From assembly GCA_964036315.1 (NCBI GenBank), contig OZ038478.1, positions 149,672,183 through 149,736,182 of the forward strand: DNA of 64,000 bases. Direction: 5' to 3'. Positions 27,323 to 38,499 of this stretch are shown here, one piece after another. The notes under the pieces are model-generated. The model worked only from the letters and a program-made list of their open reading frames with translations. It searched no databases and was not told the origin of the DNA. The number at the start of each line of letters is the position of its first letter. Position 1 is the stretch's first letter. Position numbers and translations under genes: made by a program. This DNA is from Acanthosepion esculentum. Its lineage: Eukaryota > Mollusca > Cephalopoda > Sepiida > Sepiidae.

Positions 27323-28165
27323 TTCTCGATTGGGTTTAAATCTTGGAACAGATTTGGCCATTTAAGGATATATACATTAATTTAAGGAAGCTATTTCTTC
27401 GTAAATTTTGAACTATGTTTAGGGTCATTATCTTGCTGGAAGATCCAATCAGGAGGAACTTCAAGGTTTTCAAAAGAAATCATTAAATTTGCTTTCAAAA
27501 TATTTTGATATGCTACGGCATTCATTCTAACATCTATTATTGATATGTTGTCACTACATTTTGTAGGAAAAACATCCCAAAACTATGATGCTACCTCCAC
27601 CCAATTTCATTGTTGGAACTGTGTTCTTTTGTTTGCAGGCATTGCCATCTTTCCTCTATATTTCCTCTATTTCTATAATTACGTGAAAACAACTCAATTT
27701 CGGTTTCGTTTGTCCATAATACTTTGTCCGAATACAATTTTCTTTATCCTTATGTTCATAACGAATTTCCAGCTGGCATCTCTGTGTCATTTCCATTGAA
27801 GTGGAGTTTTCCGAGGGGAGGTGGCTTTAGATTGCTACTATGGATTTCATTGCTTATTGTCCATTTAGTAACAGAATTCTGATGAAAGCAAATCATTCTA
27901 TAAATCTTGACGGGTAATCGTTGGATTTTGTTTAATTCAACGCATTAATTTCCTCGAAGATCTTGAGAAAATCTTCTGTGGATTCTCTTTTCTTCCTTGG
28001 TTTTCAAGATTTTTGAATTTTTATACCTTGCAATGAATGAACTAATGGTAGTAGATGGAATATTCAAGTTGTCTGAGATTGTCCTGTAATTTTTACTTTC
28101 TTTCCTGTGCTTAACAAACAGTTCATATTTTGTCAATTCGATACCTCTTGCCATGATGGTGACCT
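27323..28165 (-). pseudogene. Tc1-like (DD34E) transposase, degenerate
   Basis: On the minus strand it starts MARGIELTKYELFVKHRKES (28154), with helix-turn-helix NYRTISDNLNIPSTTISSFI. Then come RLPVKIYRMICFHQ and LWTNETEIELFSRNYRN (about 27725-27675), FQQDNDPKHSSKF (about 27455-27415) and DLNPIEN (about 27345-27325). The first catalytic aspartate is replaced (WTNET instead of WTDET). The second aspartate and the glutamate are present and exactly 34 codons apart in one frame, with two stops between them. It is cut just after the glutamate, so the C-terminal tail is missing. I saw no terminal inverted repeats. Confidence 0.85.
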
Positions 28166-28511
28166 TCTTGTACGAATATCAATTACAAAATGTTCTGTTT
28201 GTATTTTTAGGCTAAAAACAACTACTGATAACATTATGAGAGCATTCTATATATTACACTTGAATCTAGAGTACTACAGAAAATTAAAGCATTGAAATCT
28301 GAAATTTGCATTGTACGAATACTTTTTCAAACATTAAATGAATAAATGCTATTTATATCTATTAAATCAAAATGTATTCTCTTTTCTATACGTATTTAAT
28401 TATTATGCATCTGTGTACAGTTAATTATATGAAAAATATGTTTATTCATTAGTTAGTAATGCAACAAATTAAAAATTTGTATGTGTACGAATATTTGTTT
28501 CTCCTCACTGT

Positions 28512-28513
<2 letters not shown>

Positions 28514-28593
<80 letters not shown>

Positions 28594-28600
28594 ATGTGTG

Positions 28601-28633
<33 letters not shown>

Positions 28634-28670
28634 ATGTGTGTGTATGTGTGTGTTTGTGCGTGTGTGTGTA
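28514..28670. repeat. (TA)n(GT)n compound microsatellite
   Basis: TA units to about 28583, then GT-rich blocks with TA interruptions. Confidence 0.95.
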
Positions 28671-29531
28671 TTTGTAAATAAACTCACTACTTTCTGGTAG
28701 CAAGTTTTGCTTGCACTATATGGGTCGAATTCACTATTATATGAAAGCGTAAATTATATACCTTTATATAAATATATTTATATTTACATATATTTGTTTA
28801 ATGTCAAAGCTCATACATTCAAAAATGTATGTAAAATAGAAAATATCAAATTAACTTCTATACTAAAAATTACAAAGCATTTTAAATATCTGCATTGCTT
28901 AGGGAAAAATCATATCCTCTGCAATCACTTTCCTAATGTGAATAGTGTCTGCCTGCCCTTGAAAATCCTATAACGAATCGGAACACACGACTCAATTCAA
29001 AGTTAATTTTATTCTAATGTTGGATGACATACTTTCTTCTACACAGATGGAGTGAAACGCAATACGAAACCATGTAGTTGTCTGTAGTTTTACAAATGAT
29101 AGCCATTGGGGCCGGCTAAAATCTCAAGGGAATGTGTGCTAATGTCGAATAAATTGTGGAATGTTCTTTATTGTAAGTTAGTTCCGTCGAGTTAGAAGAT
29201 AATTGTTTTCCTTCGAGCATGACGGCATAGCTTTTCAGCAATTTCATTCACGTGCCATAGGAACATGCACTTAAATACTTATTATAAATATTTAAACAAG
29301 CTTAATGAAACACTAAAGCCAAGAGTGGAGGAAATGAACAAAAGCATCACATAAGACAGACTAACATGAAAACGAATATTCATAGTTCCGGCTTTTGTCT
29401 AATTTTGAATGCCAACAGGGAAAAAAAACTTCGCTATCAAATCAATACTGAGAGAACTATTGAAAACAGTACAGACTGGAATATTGTCCACTGTAAGTCA
29501 AAGAATATTTTAAATAGGAATAACTTTTTTT
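28671..29531. other. AT-rich DNA, nothing recognised
   Basis: An 88-codon frame (28707-28973) has low-complexity composition. No domains were seen. Confidence 0.5.
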
Positions 29532-29770
29532 CATCATTTCACTCCAAGCAAGGATATAAATCCATTACGACGCAAGGGGTTTATATGTGTGAAAGAATAT
29601 AAGGTGAAAAATAAACATTCTTAAGGAACGAGAATAATAACAGAATAGGAATTAAGAAGATAGAAGTAAATGATTAACATTGCATTTAAATTTTTTAAGA
29701 TGTAACTTGACCCAGAAGCAAGAAGGCAGAAGAAATTTCCACCAGCGAGAAGTGCGAGAAAAATATTGAA
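29532..29770 (-). mobile_element. Degraded LINE 3' tail, third copy
   Basis: TTTCACTCCAAGCAAGGATA and ACGCAAGGGGTTTATA near 29537-29585 match TTTCACCCCAAGCAAGGCGG and ACGCAAGGGGTTATAG at 59459-59507. The block AAATTTCCACCAGCGAGAAG near 29738 matches GAATTCCACAGGCGTGAGGT at 59657. So this is a diverged copy of the LINE whose longer version lies at 43.8-45.27 kb, here on the minus strand. No coding remains. Confidence 0.55.
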
Positions 29771-30390
29771 TAATACTAAAATTATAAGTATTAATAAAAT
29801 CTAAGATGCCCGGTGGAGTAATGGATTGAGGAATAGGAAAGCCAAATTTGAATTCCAGTTAAGTTACATTCACTTACACGCAAATACTCTTGGGAAAAGT
29901 ATGCATCAATCTCTTCCTACCGTAAATAGCTGGATAAACTGAATTCTACAGACTTTGGTGTCAAGCAGACTACGAGAAGGAGAACTCTGAATTCAAAACC
30001 GTATGTAGCCCTGGCAAAGTATTTTTTATAGAGCCACCGAAATAGTCAAGGATTTCACAATGACTATGATCCAGACTGCAGTCAGCATTCAATCATTCAT
30101 CAATAAAATAAACTTATTTTGCTCCCGCAATAATTTAACAAAGAAAAAAAGTAAATTAGAAAGTATTGCAAATTTTTGAGGTAGAAAACGTAATGTTTGA
30201 AATGCAATCAAAAATGCCAATGATACAAATTTAATCTAATAAATTTGTTTTAAGTGTTAATTTTTTAACATATTTTCTTATTCTGGATTTTTTCAACAAT
30301 ATAGACAGCGATGTCTAAATTGTTACCATTTTATAATTTTAATTACATGTGTGCGCCTTGTTTATTTTATTATTATATTTTTTTATTTTT
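29771..30390. other. AT-rich DNA, nothing recognised
   Basis: No frame above 60 codons. A T-rich tract lies at 30360-30400, just before the transposase fragment. Confidence 0.5.
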
Positions 30391-30399
30391 TTTATTTTT

Positions 30400-31090
30400 T
30401 GTACGTTGTACATTATGGTAGGTTCAGCTGGCTAGCCTCTGTGACAAAAAGAGCTCCATGATGCAACTCACTCCGCCAGGACATTTGGAAACGGCGTCCT
30501 GTATTTCTTAGCATTCGCACCAGAAAATCCAATACGAACAATTCAGAGTGTTTGAGTATCAACCTGAGGACAGTGCAGATTGGTAAAGAGTTGGATGAGT
30601 CTAATGGTGATTACGAAGTCACGGCAGCTCGGATAACTCACTCCGATCCTTCTTACAAAAAATATGATTATCGAGTTTGTTGTTGAGGTTCTCAGATTCA
30701 ACACGGAGGCTTATAAAAAGTGATCTCAGAATGTAGTGCTGCCCAGGGTCAAGAGTGTGTCTACTAGAAGCACCTGTGTCTGGCAATAGGATTCTGCCCC
30801 ATGCCACACAAAAGGAGTACCCAGTCATGGATGTCAGATAATTTCTGCAATCATATCACACCTTACATCTGACCGCATAACTCCTCAGACTGGAACCCCC
30901 TTGATTTATGTAGGGGATGAGGTTGAGCGAAAGACTATCAGAATTCTTAGTAACACCAAAGATGAAATGAAAGCAAGGGTTATGGCAGCAGTCACAAACT
31001 TTAACAAGACCATCCAGAAAAGTTGCAAGACTTGAGGCCGTGTCTGTAACCATAGGTGATTTTATTGAATAATCGTTCCTTTACGGTGAT
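30400..31090 (+). pseudogene. Mariner-superfamily transposase fragment (C-terminal half)
   Basis: A GC-richer segment whose plus-strand frames keep the D2 motif Q-x-DSAPCHTK (near 30785-30815, first residue pair interrupted by a stop), WMSDNFCNHITPYI (about 30830-30870), PHNSSDWNPLDL (30875-30910) and traces of the conserved tail (NESKGYGSSHKL, about 30965-31000). In related transposases these read QQDSAPAHT, P-MWPPNSPDLNPLDYYVWG and ...LKA.I..A. Both aspartates are visible, but stops are frequent. A 69-codon and two other minus-strand frames across it are shadows. Confidence 0.68.
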
Positions 31091-33361
31091 TTGGTAGACA
31101 AGAACACGAAGTTTTAGTAAACAGCGAATAAGTTTTGAGATGAAGAATTCAATCCGCAAGAAGATATATCTTCGTATTCCAAGATATTTTTTGTATAATG
31201 TTGGTAAATACATCTGTTAAAATGAGATGTCAGTGTTATTTTCAGTTTCAGTTTACTGACAGCTAAACACTTAAATATAAATATTGATAGCACCAGGTAT
31301 AGTTAAGGAAAAAGAGATTGAAACAAAACGTAGGGTCGAAACAGATCAACACGCAAGATAAATGAATAAAACATTATAATTTAGATACCTTTTCATTCTA
31401 TGACAATTACAGATATCATAGCTTGAGAAGTCGCAAGATAGATACTAAACCAAATTATAGCCTGAAATTAAAATACTTGTAAAATCTAATACATAAATAT
31501 TGAGGAAATACTAAACAAGTTATAATATGTATTTCGTATAGATTGAATGAAACAACTTTCATATCAAAAGCACGGTGTGTTGTCAGAAAATGAAAACGAT
31601 GTATCGATTTGCATTATGATGATATGTGAAGAATTTATGAGCAGAAGAGAAATATATTATAGAGCACACTCGATGCATTAGTCGCTCAGTGCAATTTGTC
31701 TGACTATATGACCAACATACTTCGACAGAAATGCATTAAGATGGGAGTGCTGTTTATGTAATTTACATTGTCTAAATTACTTTGTGGTGTTCGTTGGACA
31801 TGTATCTGATTAATAAAAAATTGTTAAGTTGGGATATAGATTTATCAATATTTCTAAGGCAGTTATAATTGAACTCTATATTAATTTAAAAAAATAATCT
31901 GTTTAGTGTAGGTAATGAAGTGCTTATCTCAAACAATTAAATAGACCTAGATTATTAAAGAAGAGAAATTAATTGATTGTTACATGTCCAGTTATAAAAA
32001 AATATCTGTTGAAATACGTTCACCCAGATTTAATTTTTGGAAGTAAATTATGGTATGAATTTATAATACAGTTCTAATTTAAATATATCAATATTACAAA
32101 TTTAATATACATCCCTTACTCAAATGTCACATTGATTCCTAATTCATTCAAACAACATGATTATGAAAAGTTCAGTAATCAATTAGTCGTTGCGTTATCA
32201 CATTAGAAGCTCAGCGAGATTTAACTTTAACTTCTGTGAAATCTGATGGTGTAATTTCTAGACTATTTCTAGACAATACGATTAAATTGGTAAAGGTTTT
32301 GTGTGATAATGTAAAGGACTCGTCAGTAAAATTAGACAACGGAATGATGTTTTCTGAATTACTATTAGGACGCATCAGTGAATATTGCTTTTGACAATGT
32401 CAAGGGAATATCGCTACATATAATGTCTCATCGTTCGTTCTAAATTAAACTAACCTTTGAGAAATAAACATGTTTTCTTGTCTGATGAATCCTGATGAAG
32501 TATCTTTCCTAGTGATGAATGTAATTTAGTTGGCAGTGGCGTTTAGAAGTCTGACAGGCGTTTCAAAATTGAGAGATTGCTTCAAAAACGCGCAAAGAAA
32601 TTATATTATAATTGGAATTCCTCGCAGACCAATCATTAGGTTCATGGCAAAGTGAATTCTAAAGTGTATGAGAATCTTCTGTAACAGTAATGTGTCCCTT
32701 ATCAGAGAGTATCTCTATGCACTGGTCCATTCACTCAAGATACTGTTACTGCTGAATTACGAAAAGAATGAAGCAACTCTTTGAGGATATAAGTTCCAGG
32801 TTATTAAATCTTCTTCTGGGTACCGTGACGTTTCAGGGGGTAGGTAATCAGGAGCCTTCACAATTTCTTGTTCTTTGCAGCTATTCATATCCTATCCAAG
32901 TCATGATCACACAGTCTAATTAAGAAAGTTTGGAATACAATGAGCGATGATATTAGAGACACAAAAAACGATCTAAGTGATTAGTTTGTAGCAGAAACAA
33001 CAAGTAGAACGTGTGTAAAAATTATGTTTCGCTAAAGGTACGTTCTTTATGAGGTATTTAAGACGGATATGTATTGGACCATTTGGAGACATGCAATCAA
33101 CAAACCAAAGTAGGAGACTCGTATTTATTATAAAATTAATATTCTTTTAAGAGAGTGATGAATATTAATGCAAATTCTAAATCTATAAAAGAAATCTTGT
33201 ATTTTAATTTTACACAAGATTGTCAAGATTTTGTTTTCTTTCAAGAGTTAATTTATTCATTTCACTGTTTGGAAATAAAACAGGGATTTCTACTGCAACA
33301 AGTGTAACCATAATTACCTTTCTAGAAATAAGAAAGAATGACGGACTAAAAATCAGTGAAA
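31091..33361. other. AT-rich DNA, nothing recognised
   Basis: More than 2 kb without frames above 60 codons and without visible repeats or transposon motifs. Confidence 0.6.
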
Positions 33362-33367
33362 TAAAAG

Positions 33368-33436
33368 TTTCTCTCTCTCTCTCTCCACACACACACACAC
33401 ACACATATATATATGTGTGTGTGCATGTATATATAT

Positions 33437-33508
<72 letters not shown>
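33368..33508. repeat. Compound (CT)n(CA)n(TA)n microsatellite
   Basis: Alternating CT, CA, TATATGTGTG and TA blocks. Confidence 0.95.
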
Positions 33509-33601
33509 TTCTAAGGCAGTTATAGTTATATGACCGTGCGTATATCGCCATGTGTGTAATTGTAAATATTCACATAAAACAGTGGATATAGATGGACGTG
33601 C

Positions 33602-33737
<136 letters not shown>

Positions 33738-33738
33738 A

Positions 33739-34680
33739 CACAGTTGTTCGATAAAAGTGATTCACCTGATTTTTTTTACTAAATGTTCTCTTCCCCGATG
33801 AAACGAAAGTTAAGCTAAATTCAAAGGATAGGCGATCTAAAATCCGAAGAAGAAGCTTTGAAAGCTCTTTGAATTTAGCAGTAAGTACTGCCAACCATCC
33901 GTTCAGTATAATGTTCTGGGGATGCTTTTCTTTTCATGGAACTGGTTTCTTAAAACCTATTGAAAAGACCCTCAGGAACGAGCAGTACGAAGAGAATTTT
34001 ATAGTCTTGTCTGCCCCCTTCTGCTGAAAGCGTGCAAATCGACCACACAAAGCTCATTTTTATGCAGGATAATACTCTCTGTCACAAATCAAAGTTGATA
34101 AAGGTATACATTGATGAGAATCAGGTGAGTGTTATGACATGGCCGCCCTAATCGCCTGACCACAACCCCATAGAAAACTTATGGAGAATTATAAAGTACA
34201 GGCTCTCGAGAAAGTAGTTGAGCAACAAAGAGGATTTGATTGTGAATTTCATATCCGAATGGAATTCAATGCATGGTGATGATATTTGCCAGAACATAAT
34301 CAAGTCAATGACCTAAAGGGTTGATTCAAAATATAGGAGGACCCATAGATTATTAAATATTTCAAACTATATTACCTATTATAAATAAATTATACCTCTA
34401 TTAATCTTTATTTAAAGCTGTTCGATTATGTTTCTATTGATTACTAGTTGCAGGAGATATGTGAGTCACCTTTTTTGCACAGTTTTTCCCTAAATCTCAT
34501 TTATATCCAAAATTATAATTATCAATAGGATAACTTAGGGTGAGTAATCTTTTTTACTATGTGGTCGGGAAGGATTCTTTATATTAGTAAAATTAAAAAT
34601 TAGTTTGACCCCAAAAACAATAGTCGAAAGATATTTTAAGTAAAAAACATCAGGTGAGTCACTTTTATCGAACAGCTTTG
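33739..34680 (+). mobile_element. Tc1-like element with 42-bp TIRs, N-terminus deleted
   Basis: The ends 33739-33780 and 34639-34680 are inverted repeats matching at 38 of 42 bases (core TGTTCGATAAAAGTGA). TA occurs outside each end (33737-33738, 34681-34682). Just inside the left TIR the transposase already begins at its catalytic core: [11 protein letters not shown] (about 33790-33825), [20 protein letters not shown] (33915-33975), FMQDNTLCHKSK (34060-34095), SPDHNPIENLWRI (34153-34190). The second aspartate and the glutamate are 34 codons apart in one frame with one stop between them, hence DD34E. All three acidic residues remain, but the DNA-binding half of the gene has been lost and several frameshifts are present. 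Confidence 0.9.
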
Positions 34681-34809
34681 TACTTTAAAATACTTCATAA
34701 GTTATTTTAATGCCTGCACTTGTTTTAAATAGACGCTCCATATTTTGAAAGTTATGTTCTCCTTTTAACAGCTTTGTTGTGAAGTCAAGATTTAGCACGA
34801 GTCAGTCGG

Positions 34810-34823
34810 TAAGCTTGTACTGC
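34810..34823. repeat. 14-bp target duplication, left copy
   Basis: TAAGCTTGTACTGC, repeated exactly at 35078-35091, on both sides of a GC-rich insert. Confidence 0.7.
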
Positions 34824-35077
34824 AATAGTTACTGCCCCCCTACGAGGGATAGATGTGGCACAAGGCCTAGTTTAACGTGGGTACTCCCGAGCCCGTATCC
34901 TCGGCCAAACAATGCCCGTAGAAACTGTAAAAACAGAATCGGGATGGTCAAACTCCCCGAACGAGACTCTGCCATTCGGCGGAGCCTCGTCCTTGTCCCT
35001 CTCTGATCAGAGGCAGAGAGTTTGACAGTCTTGCTGGACCAAGTCTCAGTAAGGCTGTCAACGGTGGACAGCTCTGC
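34824..35077. mobile_element. 254-bp GC-rich insert, unidentified
   Basis: A sharply GC-richer block in AT-rich surroundings, bounded by identical 14-base direct repeats, as expected of a retroposed sequence. It holds short inverted motifs such as CTCTGATCAGAG. A 75-codon frame (34779-35006) starts upstream of the insert and is not convincing. There is no poly(A) at either end, and no pol III A/B boxes or known RNA gene that I recognise. It may be a SINE, a processed transcript or a short DNA element. Confidence 0.55.
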
Positions 35078-35091
35078 TAAGCTTGTACTGC
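35078..35091. repeat. 14-bp target duplication, right copy
   Basis: Exact copy of 34810-34823. Confidence 0.7.
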
Positions 35092-36100
35092 TATTACGTT
35101 ATTCTCAGTGACGAGTTATATAGGCTTTCTCTTGCACTTATGCAAATTAAGCATATTAATTTGCCAGTATCACTACAAGCTTAACGAAAAAGTGTGCTCT
35201 CCATTATGGTTTGAATACATTTGACATAATATTTGAGTACATTCTCCTTATTAATTTTTTTTCGACTTCTCAAGTCGATAAACAGAATACACACTGTTAA
35301 CAATAAAACAAATCCTGCCTTTATTTTCAACACGTGTGTCTACTAGACAATAGAGTTTGAAGTAATAAAAAATTCGGATTAAAAATAAATCCAGTTTTAT
35401 AAATTACATTTTTAAATGAATTTATGCGTCATCATATATTCAAATCTATCAAGCGATCTATAGTCATTCCTATGTTGAGTTGATAAGACGGTTTCAAATA
35501 ATTCGATCATTACAGATTCGTGGCCAGTCAGCGAGTACACACCTATTAAATAAAATCTATATTCAATGCGACATAATATTATATATTTTATAAAAACGGT
35601 AATAATATTCCTCTACTCAAACTTATGTCTATATACCTGACTGAAAAATAAGTTGTGAGTGAACAGCTGCAGCACACCAGCGAGAAGAATTGGATTAACG
35701 GATATGTAAAAGACATGGGCATATTTTACTACCAAGATATCAGCCGCTGGCATTGTATTTAGTGCATAATTACGGCATATACGCAGAGAAATTGTACAAA
35801 TGAAGTGCCACGAAAAACTTTACAACATATTAAAAAAAAAAGTTTTTTCGGTATTTCTCATATAGTTAGATTCATTAAACATTTACTGTTCGTAGAACAT
35901 ATATTTAGGTATTCAGTCAAACAGATTAAAAAAAAACTTTAAAAAAATATCCCACGGAGAAAAACCGATATTTACTAACTCAAGATTTTATAACATTTTT
36001 TTTTATATATACAGCAGTTTTCTTTATCTTATAAATATGTTTAAATTTTACTAGAATGTTCCAAATTATGATGGGTGTTGTTTCTTAAAGCATTTCAGAT
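35092..36100. other. AT-rich DNA, nothing recognised
   Basis: No coding frames or repeats were noticed. The Tc1-like gene begins shortly after. Confidence 0.5.
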
Positions 36101-36149
36101 TAATTTTATGATTACTTTTAAGAATGATTGCGTCATTATTTTTGTCAAC

Positions 36150-37106
36150 CATCCTTTAAACAATGACAAAATGGGGAAAAGCAAAATGATCGATCAAGGC
36201 CTACGTAAACGTATTGTTGGCCATCATACAAATGGACTCGGTTATAGGACGATATCTAGTCAGTAAATGTTTTATTGAGTTCAATTGGTAAACTAGTTCG
36301 TCACTGGAAGACATGTCATTTCATTCGTCCCCAAAATGCTCCGGTATTCCTAGAAAGAACATCTGGGAGAACTCGAATTAAATGGAGTAAATATGTGTAC
36401 GGATACAACTGGACGATATATGATGTGACATCTTTTTGAGGACTCTAAGAAAAAAAAACACTACTTAAGTGAAAACACGTTCTTGCTAGACTAGATTTTG
36501 CAAACAAGCATTGTATCAAACGTGTCGCATTTTGAGAAAATATACTTTGGTCAGACGAAACGAAAACTGACAACATTGTCAGAAATGCTGTGTCAGAGGT
36601 CTGGAGAAATAAGAGTACTAAATATTCGCCGAAAAATATTATCCCAATAGTAAAATTCTGAAGCGGATCAATGATGATTTGTGGTGGCTTTAGTGCCCAA
36701 GGTGCAGGAAACATATAAATAATAGAATTGAGGATGAATACAGCATATTATAGTGATATTTTGGAGAAAAATTTACGTCAGGGTGGCTGGGCTTGAAACC
36801 AGATTGGGTCTTTCAACAAGGCAGCGAAACTAAACATACTGTAAACTTACAAAATCCTGGTTAATTTCAAGTAGAATAGACGTTCTAAATCGCTCATTGA
36901 CTCCAGATTATAATCCGATTGAAAATTTATGGAGAGATCTAAAACTGAGAATTCAAAGAAGGAACACGCAAAACCTGCATGAACTAAAGGAAATTTATCG
37001 TGAAGAATTGAAAGATATTAGCCAAGAAACATGCACGAAATTCGTAGGGGACAACTCTAAACTACATGCCGGAATTAGCAACAACAGTTACGCTATTAAA
37101 TATTAA
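36150..37106 (+). pseudogene. Tc1-like (DD34E-type) transposase, near full length
   Basis: Starts near ATG 36171 (MGKSKMIDQGLRKRIVGHHT, NGLGYRTISSQ), the first helix-turn-helix. Then comes RTSGRTRIKWSKYV, and the catalytic region WSDETKTDNIVRNAVSEVWR (about 36550-36610), FQQGSETKHTV (about 36815-36845) and LTPDYNPIENLWRDLKLRIQ (36896-36955). The tail is open to the stop at 37104-37106. The first aspartate and the final glutamate are present. The second aspartate position reads glycine (QQG instead of QQD). Frameshifts lie near 36265, 36430, 36660 and 36890. I did not find terminal inverted repeats, although GGTGGGTGAGTTACTTCTTT near 37290 looks like a Tc1 end without a left partner. Confidence 0.85.
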
Positions 37107-37700
37107 TAGATAATAGAATAAAAGTATTTTAATATTTTGATCCATAAAATATTGGTTTTACTTTGTGGGATCATTTTATTGATTACTTTTTTAATATGAT
37201 AGTTTGCCTAAAGGTTAAACATATGTATTAGTAGCACAAATTAATGATCATATCGACACGAAATATAAAAGTATGGTCAGACTTTGGAGGTGGGTGAGTT
37301 ACTTCTTTTACATGTCACGATAGACCGGGTCATAGACCTGTCATCTTTAACGATTGCGGAAAATATGCCAACGACAAATGTATCGTGATTGTTGGCAATA
37401 TGACATGTTCAATTTGTTGAAGTGAGGGGTGAGCAATCAGTAAAGTTAACAGAAAAAAATATATTCAGCAAACTTCTTAAAGCGGCGTGTAGATAAAATT
37501 AAAAATGTGGAAAATTTATATACGATATTAATAATGCTATCTGGACGGCAATACATAGCAATATTTAAACTGAATAGACTAAAAATGTAATTACCCTTTG
37601 AGGGTAGACCATTATGCACTAATAATTATAGCTATAAAAATGTTAATACGTAATATTTTTAAAAAATCTACATTTTAAGCTAAAAGATAAATCGTGTCTA
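37107..37700. other. AT-rich DNA, nothing recognised
   Basis: May include the missing right end of the Tc1-like element, near 37285-37320. Confidence 0.4.
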
Positions 37701-37819
37701 CAGTTTAGGGTTAATTCACTACTTTGGTTTAAAAGAGATTTTTTGTCAGCAAATTTGATTATTTGTAATTTTTTATGTAAATGAAACAAGTTTCAATTAC
37801 AGTTTTACAAATTCTTTGT

Positions 37820-38150
37820 TTTTTTAATATTTTTTTTCTTTTTACGGTTGGGGTTTTATTAACTTCTTTTAGTTTCAAGACATATTTTGAAAGGGGCTTC
37901 ATATTTCTGTAAGCGTTATTGGAGAAAGATAATATATGTTGTTGCTACCTAGATTTAAAGGAATTCTTCGTACTCCCGATATAATTTTTTTTAAATGTTG
38001 GATTTACTTTAGTAGCAATAGTGCTTAGGTAAACAAGAGATTCTGTTTCACACCCCTTTCGTAATGTACACTCGTTAGAATTTCTACAATTAAACTTGTT
38101 GTTATTAGCTGTTTTTACAGCTTTGGAATGGCAATTATTACTCAGCTTAC
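37820..38150 (-). pseudogene. GIY-YIG end of YRDD-type retroelement, copy E
   Basis: On the minus strand: CRNSNECTLRKGCETESLVY (about 38085-38025), then a frameshift, GSTKNSFK (near 37975), HILSFSNNAYRN and KPLSKYVLKLKE (37930-37865). Copies at 51.3-51.6 kb and 48.5-48.8 kb show the same order C-x-RN-x-x-x-C-x-L...VY...GST...SFNN...LSKY. The YIG motif of the nuclease is damaged. The upstream 38150-38371 frame may be remains of the RT C-terminus, but I cannot prove it. Confidence 0.65.
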
Positions 38151-38427
38151 CTGTGTATAATCAAACAAAGGACAGTTAGATTTTTATTACGAATTGCTGT
38201 TTTAATGTTCAACGGAACTAATGCTTTTAATTTTACGATATAATTAAATTTAAAGTTTTTATCTTCCATTATTGAAACATGGTTATTACTGTGTAGCGAA
38301 AAACCATATTTTAAATGAGTTAATTTAAAATATTTATGCTCTGTAAATTTACATTGAGCACTGTTTTGCAAAAAATAAAAATAAAAAATTAACTAGAACA
38401 CCGGATTATATATCTTACTGTTCTTTC

Positions 38428-38430
<3 letters not shown>

Positions 38431-38495
<65 letters not shown>
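38431..38495. repeat. (TA)n array
   Basis: About 32 TA units. Confidence 0.95.

Positions 38496-38499
<4 letters not shown>

Noticed and set aside
30619..31053. Minus-strand 65-69 codon frames as genes
   Set aside because: They are antisense to the plus-strand mariner-type transposase remnant, whose motifs are recognisable.
34779..35006. 75-codon ORF in the GC-rich insert as a gene
   Set aside because: It starts outside the insert, crosses the duplication boundary and has no recognisable domain.
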